Part shown: positions 9,013 through 17,900 of the stretch, piece after piece | Position numbering within the stretch: position 1 is the stretch's first letter | Layout: the number at the start of each line of letters is the position of its first letter | From: Clostridiales bacterium UBA4080 | Lineage (GTDB): Bacteria > Bacillota > Clostridia > Lachnospirales > Vallitaleaceae | Assembly (NCBI GenBank): GCA_002381865.1 | Contig: DFYO01000076.1 | Location: 1 to 64,000, forward strand | DNA length: 64,000 nt | Reading direction: 5' to 3' | Notes under the pieces: model-generated | What the model was told of the DNA's origin: nothing | What the model saw: the letters and a program-made list of their open reading frames with translations, nothing else | Databases searched by the model: none | Program-made: the position numbers and the translations under genes

Positions 9013-9642
9013 ATGAGATACTTAACTATAGCCCTTGCAAAGGGCAGACTTGCAAAAAAGGCGATGGCTATGCTGGAGGAAATTGGTATTAGCTGTGATG
9101 AAATGAAAAGCGATACAAGAAAGCTGATTTTCACAAACGAAGAATTGAAACTAAAATTCTTTTTAGCAAAAGCTAATGATGTACCTACTTATGTGGAATA
9201 TGGAGCAGCAGACATTGGTGTTGTTGGAAAGGATACGATATTAGAGGAAAAGAAAAACTTATATGAGCTTGTAGATCTTGGCTTTGGTAAATGCAATATG
9301 GTTGTTGCTGGTCCAGAGGATGCGAAGGAAAGGCTTAACAACAGTAATCTAATAAGAGTAGCAACAAAATACCCTAATATAGCAAAGGATTATTTTTACA
9401 ATAAGAAAAATAAGAACGTTGATATAATAAAGCTTAATGGCTCTATAGAGTTAGCACCTCTAGTTGGATTATCTGAGGTTATAGTCGATATTGTTGAAAC
9501 GGGTTCAACACTCAAGGATAACGGTTTAGTAATACTTGAGACAATTTGTCCATTATCAGCAAGAATGGTTGTTAACAGAGTTAGTCTTAAAATGGAAGGT
9601 GACAGAATTAATAAAATTGCTGAAGGCTTAAGAGGTCTTTAA
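9013..9642 (+). CDS. hisG: ATP phosphoribosyltransferase, short form
   Basis: Catalyses the first step of histidine synthesis, joining ATP and PRPP. The 209 residues show the short HisG form, which lacks the C-terminal regulatory domain and therefore needs HisZ, encoded just upstream. MRYLTIALAKGRLAKKA is the typical start; DIGVVGKDTI and the PRPP loop EVIVDIVETGSTLKDN (about residues 156-171) are intact. It is 23 bases downstream of hisZ with a GGAGG site. Confidence 0.95.
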   Translation: MRYLTIALAKGRLAKKAMAMLEEIGISCDEMKSDTRKLIFTNEELKLKFFLAKANDVPTYVEYGAADIGVVGKDTILEEKKNLYELVDLGFGKCNMVVAGPEDAKERLNNSNLIRVATKYPNIAKDYFYNKKNKNVDIIKLNGSIELAPLVGLSEVIVDIVETGSTLKDNGLVILETICPLSARMVVNRVSLKMEGDRINKIAEGLRGL

Positions 9643-9676
9643 CTTTGGAAATATATTTTTAGAATAGGAGGATAAT

Positions 9677-10972
9677 ATGAATACATATAATTTTAAAAAC
9701 GGACAAATTATTGATATTAAAAAAATGCTAATAGAACGTGCTCCTACGAGCTATACAGAATATGAAAAGGATGTTCTTGCAATAATAGAAAATGTTCAAA
9801 ACAATAAGGATCAGGCCATTTTAGAATATTCAATGAAGTTCGACAAAGTAGAATTGACAAAGGATACCATAAAAATAACAGCTGAAGAAATGGAATATGC
9901 ATATAGCCAGGTAGATAAAGAACTGATTGAAATACTTAAAAGAGCAAAAGACAGAATAGAAAAATTTCATATTAAACAAAAGCAAAATAGCTGGATTGAT
10001 ACAAGCGAAGAGGGAGTTATTCTGGGGCAGAAGGTATCTCCAATTGAAAGTGCAGGAGTATATGTACCAGGAGGTAAAGCAGTATATCCATCTTCAGTGC
10101 TTATGAATGTTATGCCAGCAGTTGTAGCGGGAGTAGAAAGAATTGTTATGGTAACACCACCTGCGAGTGCTCTGTCAGGAAGAGTAAATCCAATGACCTT
10201 AGTTGCAGCAGATTTATGCGGAGTAAAAGAAATATATAAGGTTGGAGGAGCGCAGGCAATAGCAGCCCTGGCTTTTGGTACAGATGTAATACCTAAGGTG
10301 GATAAAATTGTAGGCCCTGGCAATATATTTGTAGCGCTTGCAAAAAAAGCTGTTTACGGACATGTCAGTATAGATTCAATAGCAGGACCAAGTGAAATAT
10401 TAGTTATTGCAGACGAATATGCAAACCCTAAATATGTGGCAGCTGATTTGCTTTCACAGGCAGAGCACGACGAGCTAGCTTCCTCTGTTTTAGTTACAAC
10501 AAGTGAAACACTTGCAGCAGAGGTGGAAAAAGAGCTCACTAGACAGATGGGTTATTTATCTAGAAAAGAAATAATGGAGCAATCCTTGAATAAATATGGC
10601 GCTATTATTATCGTTGACAAATTAGATGATGCAATTGCAATTTCAAATGATATTGCTCCTGAGCATCTTGAATTATGTGTTAAAGATGCATTTATGGTAA
10701 TGCCTAAGATTAAAAATGCTGGAGCTATTTTTCTTGGGGATTATAGTCCCGAACCACTTGGAGATTATATGGCAGGACCTAATCATGTACTGCCTACAAA
10801 TGGTACTGCTAAGTTTTTTTCCCCACTGAGTGTAGATGATTTTGTTAAAAAGTCAAGCATTATATCCTTTGACCAGACTGCTTTAGCTGGACTGCAAAAA
10901 GATATTGTTAAGCTAGCGGATGCAGAATATTTAACAGCTCATGCAAATGCAATAAAGGTGAGGTTTGAATAA
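9677..10972 (+). CDS. hisD: Histidinol dehydrogenase
   Basis: NAD-dependent, zinc-containing enzyme oxidising histidinol to histidine in two steps. The 431 residues have normal length. Visible signatures are GVYVPGGKAVYPSSVLMN (about residues 133-150), KIVGPGNIFVALAKK, the DLLSQAEHDE zinc/catalytic region (His and Glu) and APEHLEL. Its stop codon overlaps the hisC start by one base, so the two are translationally coupled. Confidence 0.96.
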   Translation: MNTYNFKNGQIIDIKKMLIERAPTSYTEYEKDVLAIIENVQNNKDQAILEYSMKFDKVELTKDTIKITAEEMEYAYSQVDKELIEILKRAKDRIEKFHIKQKQNSWIDTSEEGVILGQKVSPIESAGVYVPGGKAVYPSSVLMNVMPAVVAGVERIVMVTPPASALSGRVNPMTLVAADLCGVKEIYKVGGAQAIAALAFGTDVIPKVDKIVGPGNIFVALAKKAVYGHVSIDSIAGPSEILVIADEYANPKYVAADLLSQAEHDELASSVLVTTSETLAAEVEKELTRQMGYLSRKEIMEQSLNKYGAIIIVDKLDDAIAISNDIAPEHLELCVKDAFMVMPKIKNAGAIFLGDYSPEPLGDYMAGPNHVLPTNGTAKFFSPLSVDDFVKKSSIISFDQTALAGLQKDIVKLADAEYLTAHANAIKVRFE

Positions 10973-12033
10973 TGATAGATAAATTTATTAGAAAGGATTT
11001 ACAAGGATTTTTACCTTATCATGCTCCTTTAAAGGAATATGAAATCAAGGTAGATGCCAATGAAAATCCTTATCCTCATTGTGAACAGGTATTAGAGACA
11101 GCTCGCAAATGGATAGATAATAAAGATAATTTTACAAGATATCCCGATACTGACCAAAACAATCTGAGAGAAACACTTGCAGATTATTACAAGGTTAGTA
11201 AAGACAATATTATATGCGGTGTAGGGTCTGATCAGCTGATTGAATATATATTAAAATTATTTATAGAGCCTGATGATATAATACTAGTACCTGATCCTTC
11301 ATTTAGCATGTATGAGCTTTCAAATACGATTAATCATGGTAAAACTATAAGATATGAATTGGATGATGATTTTGAATATTCATCAGTAGATATTATTAAT
11401 CTTTATAAAATACATAATCCAAAAATAATTTTTGTATGCACACCTAATAATCCTACGGGTACTGTTATTAAGAGACAACAGCTGATTAGCTTATTAGATG
11501 AAGTTCAATGTCCAGTAGTGCTAGATGAAGCCTATGCAGAATTTGTTGACAAGGATTTTATGGATCTGATTGTAAAATATGAAAATCTTATTGTATTAAA
11601 AACTTTTTCTAAGGCGTTTGGACTAGCTGGGTTAAGAGTAGGATATGGTATATCAAGCAAAAAAATGATTGAGTCAATTAATATTTGTAAGGCACCTTAT
11701 AATTTATCTGCTTTTTCTGCAGATATAGCTGAAAGTGTTATTAAAAATGCAGATTACTATAATGGTGTAGTTCAAAAGCTAAACAAAAATAGAGACCAAT
11801 TAATTTCAGCCTTGAGAGGTATCCCAGTTATTGAAAGAGTATATCCTTCGGAAGCTAACTTTATTCTTGTAAAGGTTAAAAGCTCAGAGGTAGCTCAATA
11901 TCTCGAAGAATTTAAAATTCTTGTAAGAGGCTATGGAGATAAAGGTAGATTAGCTAATTGTATAAGGATTTCTGTGGGTACGGAACAAGAAAACCAAAAA
12001 ATTATTAAGGTATTAAAAAATATTAATATATAA
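10972..12033 (+). CDS. hisC: Histidinol-phosphate aminotransferase
   Basis: PLP-dependent class I/II aminotransferase forming histidinol phosphate from imidazole-acetol phosphate. The 353 residues contain CTPNNPTGT, LDEAYAEF and the PLP lysine motif KTFSKAFGLAGLRVGYG (Lys near residue 214). The ATG overlaps the hisD stop codon. The placement of hisC between hisD and hisB is common in Firmicutes. Confidence 0.95.
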   Translation: MIDKFIRKDLQGFLPYHAPLKEYEIKVDANENPYPHCEQVLETARKWIDNKDNFTRYPDTDQNNLRETLADYYKVSKDNIICGVGSDQLIEYILKLFIEPDDIILVPDPSFSMYELSNTINHGKTIRYELDDDFEYSSVDIINLYKIHNPKIIFVCTPNNPTGTVIKRQQLISLLDEVQCPVVLDEAYAEFVDKDFMDLIVKYENLIVLKTFSKAFGLAGLRVGYGISSKKMIESINICKAPYNLSAFSADIAESVIKNADYYNGVVQKLNKNRDQLISALRGIPVIERVYPSEANFILVKVKSSEVAQYLEEFKILVRGYGDKGRLANCIRISVGTEQENQKIIKVLKNINI

Positions 12034-12131
12034 TATAATTAATATGTTAAGCTAATATTTAGAAAATATTTTAAACGCGTATGCCTATAATAATCGGGGA
12101 TGTCTAAATACAAATAAAGGGAGGCTTTATG

Positions 12132-12722
12132 ATGGCAAGAATAGCTCAGATAAAAAGAAAAACAAAGGAAACAGATATTTCAATTGATTTTAATATTGAT
12201 GGCAAGGGTAAGGCTAGCATTGATACGGGTATAGGTTTTTTTAATCATATGCTTAATCATGTAGCTAAGCATGGTTTTTTTGATATCAATTTAGCCGCAG
12301 ATGGAGATTTAGAGATTGATTGTCATCATACCATTGAGGATGTCGGAATAGTTTTTGGAAAGGCAATAAGCGAAAGCTTAGGAGACAAAAGCCAAATCAA
12401 AAGATATGGTTCAGCAATAATTCCTATGGATGAAACCTTGGTTTTGTGCTCCTTGGATTTATCCGGAAGACCCTATTTGAATTTTGATGTAAACTTTTCC
12501 AACGACAAAATAGGAGATATGGATTCTGAAATGGTGGAGGAGTTTTTTAGAGCAGTTTCAACTAATGGCGGAATGAATCTTCACATTAAGCTGCTAGAGG
12601 GTAAAAATAATCATCATATTGCAGAGGGAATTTTTAAAGCCTTTGCTAATGCATTGGATACAGCAACTACAATAGATAACCGAATTGAAGGAGCAAGGTC
12701 TACAAAGGGCTTGCTAGAATAA
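12132..12722 (+). CDS. hisB: Imidazoleglycerol-phosphate dehydratase
   Basis: Manganese enzyme that dehydrates imidazoleglycerol phosphate. It is the monofunctional 196-residue form, with no histidinol phosphatase domain. The metal-binding motifs are FFNHMLNHVAKHG, DCHHTIEDVGI and the second set NNHHIAEGIFKAFA. Two adjacent ATGs exist; the second is better placed behind AGGGAGG. A 95-base gap separates it from hisC with no terminator visible. Confidence 0.95.
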   Translation: MARIAQIKRKTKETDISIDFNIDGKGKASIDTGIGFFNHMLNHVAKHGFFDINLAADGDLEIDCHHTIEDVGIVFGKAISESLGDKSQIKRYGSAIIPMDETLVLCSLDLSGRPYLNFDVNFSNDKIGDMDSEMVEEFFRAVSTNGGMNLHIKLLEGKNNHHIAEGIFKAFANALDTATTIDNRIEGARSTKGLLE

Positions 12723-12738
12723 ACAACAGGAGATGCTT

Positions 12739-13338
12739 ATGAATATTGGAATAATAGATTATGGCATGGGCAACTTGAAAAGTGTTTCAAATGCTTTAAA
12801 ATATATTGGTGCAGCTGGCTTCATTTCGTCAGACATCAAGGAATTAGCAAAAGCAGATAAATTGATTCTTCCTGGAGTTGGAGCTTTTTGTGATGCTATA
12901 AGCCTTATAAGAGAAAAGAAAATAGATAATTTCTTAAATGAAATACATGAAAAAAACGTCCCTTTACTGGGTATTTGTCTAGGAATGCAGTTGCTTTTTG
13001 ATTCTTCTAATGAATTTGGAGAGCATAAGGGCTTAGGTCTATTAAACGGAGATATTGTCAAGTTTGAAACTGATTTAAAAATACCGCATATGGGCTGGAA
13101 TGAATTGTTAATCAAAAAACCCGAACCGCTCTTTAAAGATTTACCAGAAAAAAGTTATGTCTACTTTGTGCATTCCTATCATTTACAAACAGATGCCGAC
13201 ATTGTTTCGGCTACTACAATATATGATAAAGAGATACAAATTTCAGCGCAGCAAAAAAATACCTTTGCACTACAATTTCATCCTGAAAAAAGCGGAGATA
13301 TTGGGTTGCAGATTTTAAAAAATTTCAAGGAGCTGTAA
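12739..13338 (+). CDS. hisH: Imidazole glycerol phosphate synthase, glutaminase subunit
   Basis: Class I glutamine amidotransferase that supplies ammonia to HisF. The catalytic triad is visible: Cys in LLGICLGMQLLFD (near residue 80) and His/Glu in LQFHPEKSG (near residue 183). The start MNIGIIDYGMGN is chosen because AGGAGA lies 5 bases before it; an ATG two codons earlier is inside the ribosome binding site. It is followed directly by hisF instead of the usual hisA. Confidence 0.95.
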   Translation: MNIGIIDYGMGNLKSVSNALKYIGAAGFISSDIKELAKADKLILPGVGAFCDAISLIREKKIDNFLNEIHEKNVPLLGICLGMQLLFDSSNEFGEHKGLGLLNGDIVKFETDLKIPHMGWNELLIKKPEPLFKDLPEKSYVYFVHSYHLQTDADIVSATTIYDKEIQISAQQKNTFALQFHPEKSGDIGLQILKNFKEL

Positions 13339-13361
13339 TTATTTATGGAAGGAGTTTAATT

Positions 13362-14123
13362 ATGCTGTCAAAAAGAATTATTCCATGTCTTGATGTAGAC
13401 AAGGGCAGAGTTGTTAAGGGTGTACAGTTTGTTGATTTAATTGATGCAGGCGATCCTGTTGAAGTTGCAAAAGCATATAATAAAAGTTTAGCTGATGAAA
13501 TTGTTTTTTTAGATATAACTGCATCTCATGAAGGAAGAGGTACAATTATCGATGTTGTAAGAAAAACAGCAGAGGAAATATTTATTCCTTTAACTGTTGG
13601 AGGCGGAATAAGGTCAACAGAGGATTTTAGAAGTATATTATTAGCGGGTGCTGATAAAATTGCAGTTAATTCAGCTGCTATTAACAGACCTGACCTTATT
13701 AATGAAGCTGCATATAAATTTGGTAGTCAATGCGTAGTTTTAGCTATGGATGCAAAAAGAAATCCAGATAAAAACAGCTGGGATATTTATATAAATGGTG
13801 GAAGAATTAATACCAATATAGATGCCATTGAATGGGCAATCGAAGTTGAAAAAAGAGGAGCAGGAGAAATCCTCCTTACTAGTATGGATTGCGATGGAAC
13901 AAAGGGCGGATATGACGTTGAACTAACCAAGAGGGTAAGTGAAAATGTCAAAATTCCAGTAATTGCATCTGGAGGTGCAGGTACTATGGAGCATTTTAAG
14001 GATGTATTGACAGAGGGAAAAGCTGATGCAGCATTAGCAGCTAGTCTTTTTCATTTTAAGGAAATTGATATTAAGGATTTGAAGTCCTATTTAAGAGAAT
14101 GTGATATTTCGGTTCGACTATAA
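13362..14123 (+). CDS. hisF: Imidazole glycerol phosphate synthase, cyclase subunit
   Basis: TIM-barrel cyclase producing imidazoleglycerol phosphate and AICAR. IIPCLDVDKGRVVKGVQF carries the catalytic first Asp, and SMDCDGTKGGYD the second catalytic Asp; PVIASGGAGTMEHF is the phosphate-binding half-barrel motif. The 253 residues are a clear HisF rather than the related HisA isomerase, which has no gene in this operon. Confidence 0.96.
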   Translation: MLSKRIIPCLDVDKGRVVKGVQFVDLIDAGDPVEVAKAYNKSLADEIVFLDITASHEGRGTIIDVVRKTAEEIFIPLTVGGGIRSTEDFRSILLAGADKIAVNSAAINRPDLINEAAYKFGSQCVVLAMDAKRNPDKNSWDIYINGGRINTNIDAIEWAIEVEKRGAGEILLTSMDCDGTKGGYDVELTKRVSENVKIPVIASGGAGTMEHFKDVLTEGKADAALAASLFHFKEIDIKDLKSYLRECDISVRL

Positions 14124-14143
14124 AAATAATATGGAGATTGATT

Positions 14144-14776
14144 ATGAATTTTAATGATTTTAAACTTAATGAACAAGGCTTACTTACAGTTGTCACTCAA
14201 GATTACTATAACGGAAGAGTATTAATGGTTGCTTATATGAATAAGGAAGCGTATGAAAAAACTCTAGAAACAAAAAAAGCTCATTATTTCAGCAGAAGCA
14301 GAAATCAATTATGGCTAAAGGGAGAAACCTCGGGACACTATCAGGATGTTAAGGAAATTTATTTGGATTGTGATAGCGATACGCTTTTATTAAAAGTAAT
14401 TCAAACGGGTGTAGCCTGTCACACAGGTCGTGTAAGCTGCTTTTATAATAAAATTGATTTGGAATCAGGAAATATATGTGAGACAGAACAAAATAAAGAG
14501 GATGATATTTTAAAGGCTGTTTACAATGTAATAGCTGACAGAAAACAGAATCCAAAGGAAGGCTCTTATACTAATTATTTGTTTGATAAAGGAATAGATA
14601 AGATATTAAAAAAGGTTGGAGAAGAAACCGCCGAGGTAATTATAGGAGCTAAGAATCCAGGTAAAGATGAGATAGTATATGAAATTTCTGACCTTCTATA
14701 TCATTTGTCTGTTTTGCTAGTAGAAAAGAATGCAACATGGGAAGATATATTTAACGAGCTTGATAAAAGAAGATAG
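14144..14776 (+). CDS. hisIE: Bifunctional PR-AMP cyclohydrolase/PR-ATP pyrophosphatase
   Basis: Fusion of HisI (about residues 1-115) and HisE (about 120-210), which catalyse steps 2 and 3 of the pathway. HisI shows LVAYMNKEA-type sequence, HYFSRSRNQLWLKGETSGH and the zinc motif DCDSDTLLL with CHTGRVSCF. HisE shows SYTNYLFDKGIDKILKKVGE and the GEETAEVIIGAKN helix. The ATG is placed behind GGAG; a TTG two codons earlier is less likely. It is the last gene of the operon. Confidence 0.94.
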   Translation: MNFNDFKLNEQGLLTVVTQDYYNGRVLMVAYMNKEAYEKTLETKKAHYFSRSRNQLWLKGETSGHYQDVKEIYLDCDSDTLLLKVIQTGVACHTGRVSCFYNKIDLESGNICETEQNKEDDILKAVYNVIADRKQNPKEGSYTNYLFDKGIDKILKKVGEETAEVIIGAKNPGKDEIVYEISDLLYHLSVLLVEKNATWEDIFNELDKRR

Positions 14777-14788
14777 CCAAATATTATT

Positions 14789-14854
14789 CCTCTGATAAAA
14801 AGATGCTTAACAACCGAAAGGTTAAAAGGTATACTTATATCAGAGGTTTTTTTT
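14789..14854 (+). terminator. Branched terminator after hisIE
   Basis: CCTCTGATA pairs with TATCAGAGG and is followed by eight T residues. The 40-base interior can form a small helix AACC-GAAA-GGTT closed by a GNRA tetraloop. The multi-part fold is more elaborate than an ordinary terminator. Confidence 0.85.
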
Positions 14855-14931
14855 GGAACTTTTTTTGAGGGATTAACGTCAATAAGCTATAAAGATATTT
14901 AATGGTCAATAGACGAAAGGAGTATTTAGAT

Positions 14932-17900
14932 ATGAAAAAAAACTTTTCACGATTATTAATAAGTATGGTTCTTCTTATGGCAATTGTTTTATCAATGGTT
15001 ATTGACAAAAATCCTTTACGGGCACAAGCTGCTGATTATCGTAATGGTTTGAAGCTTTCGCCTATAACAAGTGAAAGTACAGGAATTGATGTTAATACAA
15101 GTTTTATGTTGGAAGCTAACAGAATATTAACAATTGAGGAGGTAAAAGAAAGTCTTGTATTTGAACCTGCTGCTGATTTTGATGTTATTCAGCTTAAAAG
15201 CGGTTTTCAAATCAAGCCTTTAAAACCTTTAAACTACAATGAAATATATAAAATAACCTATCAAAATACATCATGGGTATTTCAAACGATGAAGCCAAGT
15301 GGTTTAGTGGGTGTGTTTCCAGCAGATGAAAGCACTAATGTGCCTGTTAATTCTGGAATAGAGCTGACTTTTACGCATGAAGGCGCTAATGTTAAAGATT
15401 ATTTTGAAATTACTCCTTATGCAGAGGGAAGCTTTAAAAATAATGGAACAAGCGTTGTTTTTATGCCAAAGCAATTAAAAGAAAAAACTATATATACAGT
15501 TACACTTAATAAGGGAATGACTTTTTCAGGCTCAAAGCAGATACTAGAAAATACTATAAAATTCAGCTTTGAAACTGCTTCTAAGGTAGACAGCTATAAA
15601 GAGCCCTTGGGTTATTTTAGCTTTCAAAAAATATTGAATGATTTTTCCAGCATGGACTATCCAAAGCTGCCTATTAATTATGGCCTATATAATGAAACAG
15701 AAAAGGTTAACATCAAAGCAACCGTTTATAAATTTAACAGTGTACAGGATTCAATAAAATCTATTTCGGATTATAATTCTATCCCATATTGGAGTATTTA
15801 CAACGACAGAGATTCAGTAATCAACCTGAATAATACTAAACAAATATTATCCTTTGAACAGCCCTTTGACAAATATAAAGAAGGCACTCAGTTTTTAGAT
15901 ATTCCAGAAAAACTGGATAAGGGTTTTTATATTGTACATGGAGAATATAAAGAAATTAGCTTTTATACCTATATTCAAGTAACGGACATAAGCTGTTTGT
16001 ATATTGATTCTGAAACTGAGGATTTGGTATGGATAAACAGTTTAATTACTAAAGAGCCTGTTGAGGGTGTTTCACTTATTAATGATAATTATCAAAGCAA
16101 TATTAAATCAGATAAATTCGGAATTGTTAAGCTTAACAAAGATTTCAATCAAGAAAATAACATCATTATTGCTCAAAACAATGATAACAAAACAATTATT
16201 TTAGCTAATCAGAGCAGAAGCTTCTTTAGGCAGGAGGCAAATAATTATTGGAGATATGCTCAATCAGACAGAACAATATATAGACCTGACTCCACTGTAG
16301 AATTTTGGGGGTTTTTAAAGAATCGATATATAGACGAAGAAAATACTCAGCTGACAGCGGAGCTAAAGGATATTCAGTTCGCTCCATATTATCGCAAAAA
16401 AAATATTGATCAAATACCTTACCTTACAGAAAAAATATCAGTTTCACAAGGCTTTTATCAAGGCTCAATTAAATTACCAAACCTAGATAAAGGCAATTAT
16501 CAGCTGGAAATCAAAAACAAAGGACAGCTTGTTTCTACAATTTATATACAGGTTGAAAACTATATCAAACCAGAATATAAAATTGACGTTGTTTCCAACA
16601 AAAAGGCGGTATTTGCTGATGAAAAGATAGTTTTTAATGCTTCAGCGATGTTTTTTGAAGGAACGCCTGTAGCTAAGCTGGATTATAGATATGCAATCAG
16701 TTATGCCGATTATTTTGAGGGAAGTGGCAAAACCAATATTAATGGCAAAGGAGAAATAATATATACGCCTTTATATAAAGAGAAAAATCAGGGAGAAGCA
16801 TATTTGAATCTTACGGTTACAGCTAAGCTACCTGAATCGGGAGAAATTATTGGACAGTCAGATGTAAGAGTATTTAATAATAATATCAACCTTAAAAATA
16901 CGGCTAAAATGGAAAAGGACAAGCTTTTGTTTTCTACTCAAATAAATAAGATAAATTTGTCGGTGCTTAACGATGAAAAAACTGAAAATGATGATCAGTG
17001 GATAAGCACGCCAGTAGAAAATAAGATTGTAAATGGTTCAATATATAAAAACGAATGGATTAAGAAAAAAACTGGCGAGTATTATGATTTTATAAACAAA
17101 AGAGTTGAGCCTTATTATGAGTATGAAATCCAAAAAACCTTATTGGATAAATGGCAAGTAAAAACAGATCAAAAGGGCTTTGCAGCTTATGAATATGCGC
17201 TAAAGCAGGAATTAAACTGTTATTATACAACTGAAATTACAACTAAAGATGAAAATGGAAGAGAAATGAATTTCACTGAGTATTATGGAGGCGGCTATTA
17301 TCAATCAAATCTGCCCGATGACAGATATTATTTAAAAGCAGATAAAGAAACTTATAATGAAGGTGAAAAAGTTACGGTAAGGTTTATGAATAAAGAGGAA
17401 ACACTTGGAAATGGGAACTATTTATATTTAGCTGCACAAAATGGAATTAGAAATCATTTAGTTTCAAATAATTCAGAATATCAGATTGTTTTTGATAAAA
17501 CAGCAATCCCTAATATAAGCATAATGGGATTCTATTTTAATGGAAATACCTATATAAATGCAGAACAGTTTATTCCACGACTGAATACGAGTACAAAAAA
17601 TATTGTAATTCAAGCTACAACAGACAAAGCCAGCTACAAACCGGGTGATGTTTGTACTATTAATATTCAAGCAAATCTTAAAGGCTCGAACAATCAGCTA
17701 ATACCAGCAAAGGGTGCTACAGCCAATATTGCAATTGTTGATGAAGCATTATTCAAACTATCGGAACAATATGTCGACACTCTGGAAAGCTTATATGAAT
17801 GGGTGCCAGATGGAGTTTTTGGAACCTATTTCACACATAATAATGGTTATTTTGATAATTATCTTGCAAATGGCATGGGAGGAGATCAACTTGAAAGTGT

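Noticed and set aside
9967..10323. Minus-strand frames inside hisD and other genes
   Set aside because: They have no ribosome binding sites or recognisable motifs and follow from the codon use of the true gene.
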